Shown here: positions 5,260 through 5,343 of the stretch, in pieces
Layout of the letters: each line of letters begins with the position of its first letter
How positions within the stretch are numbered: position 1 is the first letter of the stretch
Source of the DNA: Planctomycetota bacterium
GTDB taxonomy: Bacteria; Planctomycetota; Phycisphaerae; WQYP01
Length of the DNA: 5,343 bases
Direction: 5' to 3'
Assembly (NCBI GenBank): GCA_021799715.1
Contig: JAJYZY010000155.1
Coordinates: 1 to 5,343, forward strand
Notes under the pieces: model-generated
The model's input: the letters and a program-made list of their open reading frames with translations, nothing else
Databases searched by the model: none
What the model was told of the DNA's origin: nothing
Made by a program: the position numbers and the translations under genes

Positions 5260-5343
5260 CAAACGGGCTGATTTAATCTTCGGCGAAATCGGCTAATGAG
5301 TTTATCTTAACTTGATTATCCTTGGTTATAGGATGCCGGGATG

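Noticed and set aside
5330..5343. Start of a + strand gene at ATG 5341 with AGGA at 5330-5333
   Set aside because: Spacing is acceptable, but only one codon is inside the window, so no coding evidence exists.

Overview
The window (roughly half G+C) looks like chromosomal DNA from a free-living Gram-negative bacterium. My best guess is the Planctomycetes-Verrucomicrobia-Lentisphaerae group. That is an inference from three things seen together: a bacterial deoxyhypusine-synthase-like enzyme, a PEP-CTERM sorted surface protein, and a decayed RHS/YD-repeat gene. No single gene fixes the phylum.

Layout on the + strand. Positions 3-1322 hold the 3' three quarters of an FtsH AAA+ zinc protease, cut by the left edge. 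Next comes a 469-bp gap with no protein gene but the clearest non-coding signals in the window: an A/T-tract that resembles an UP element, a good -35/-10 pair, and a roughly 200-nt transcript whose first and last bases pair in a perfect 9-bp stem and which ends in a U-run. This looks like an independently transcribed structured small RNA, or an attenuator leader. A second inverted repeat and a weak promoter then lead into a complete deoxyhypusine-synthase-family gene (1792-2937). After 65 bp follows a secreted PEP-CTERM protein (3003-3758) whose mature part contains no Lys, Arg, His or Cys.

From 3759 to 4756 there is about 1 kb without an intact gene. It contains a 53-bp nested inverted repeat, a short T/G-rich imperfect tandem repeat, and the remains of an RHS core domain in two different frames. 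Between the two RHS pieces lies a very stable 52-bp GC-rich palindrome. On the - strand a compact cupin gene (4757-5164) points back into this debris, with its own plausible promoter and an upstream operator-like inverted repeat.

The genes do not form one obvious pathway. FtsH (membrane protein quality control), the DHS-like enzyme (polyamine-linked chemistry), the PEP-CTERM protein (cell surface or matrix) and the cupin (small metal-bound barrel) appear to be separate units. The strongest candidate for something undescribed is the structured RNA at about 1424-1621, alone or as a leader controlling the DHS-like gene.
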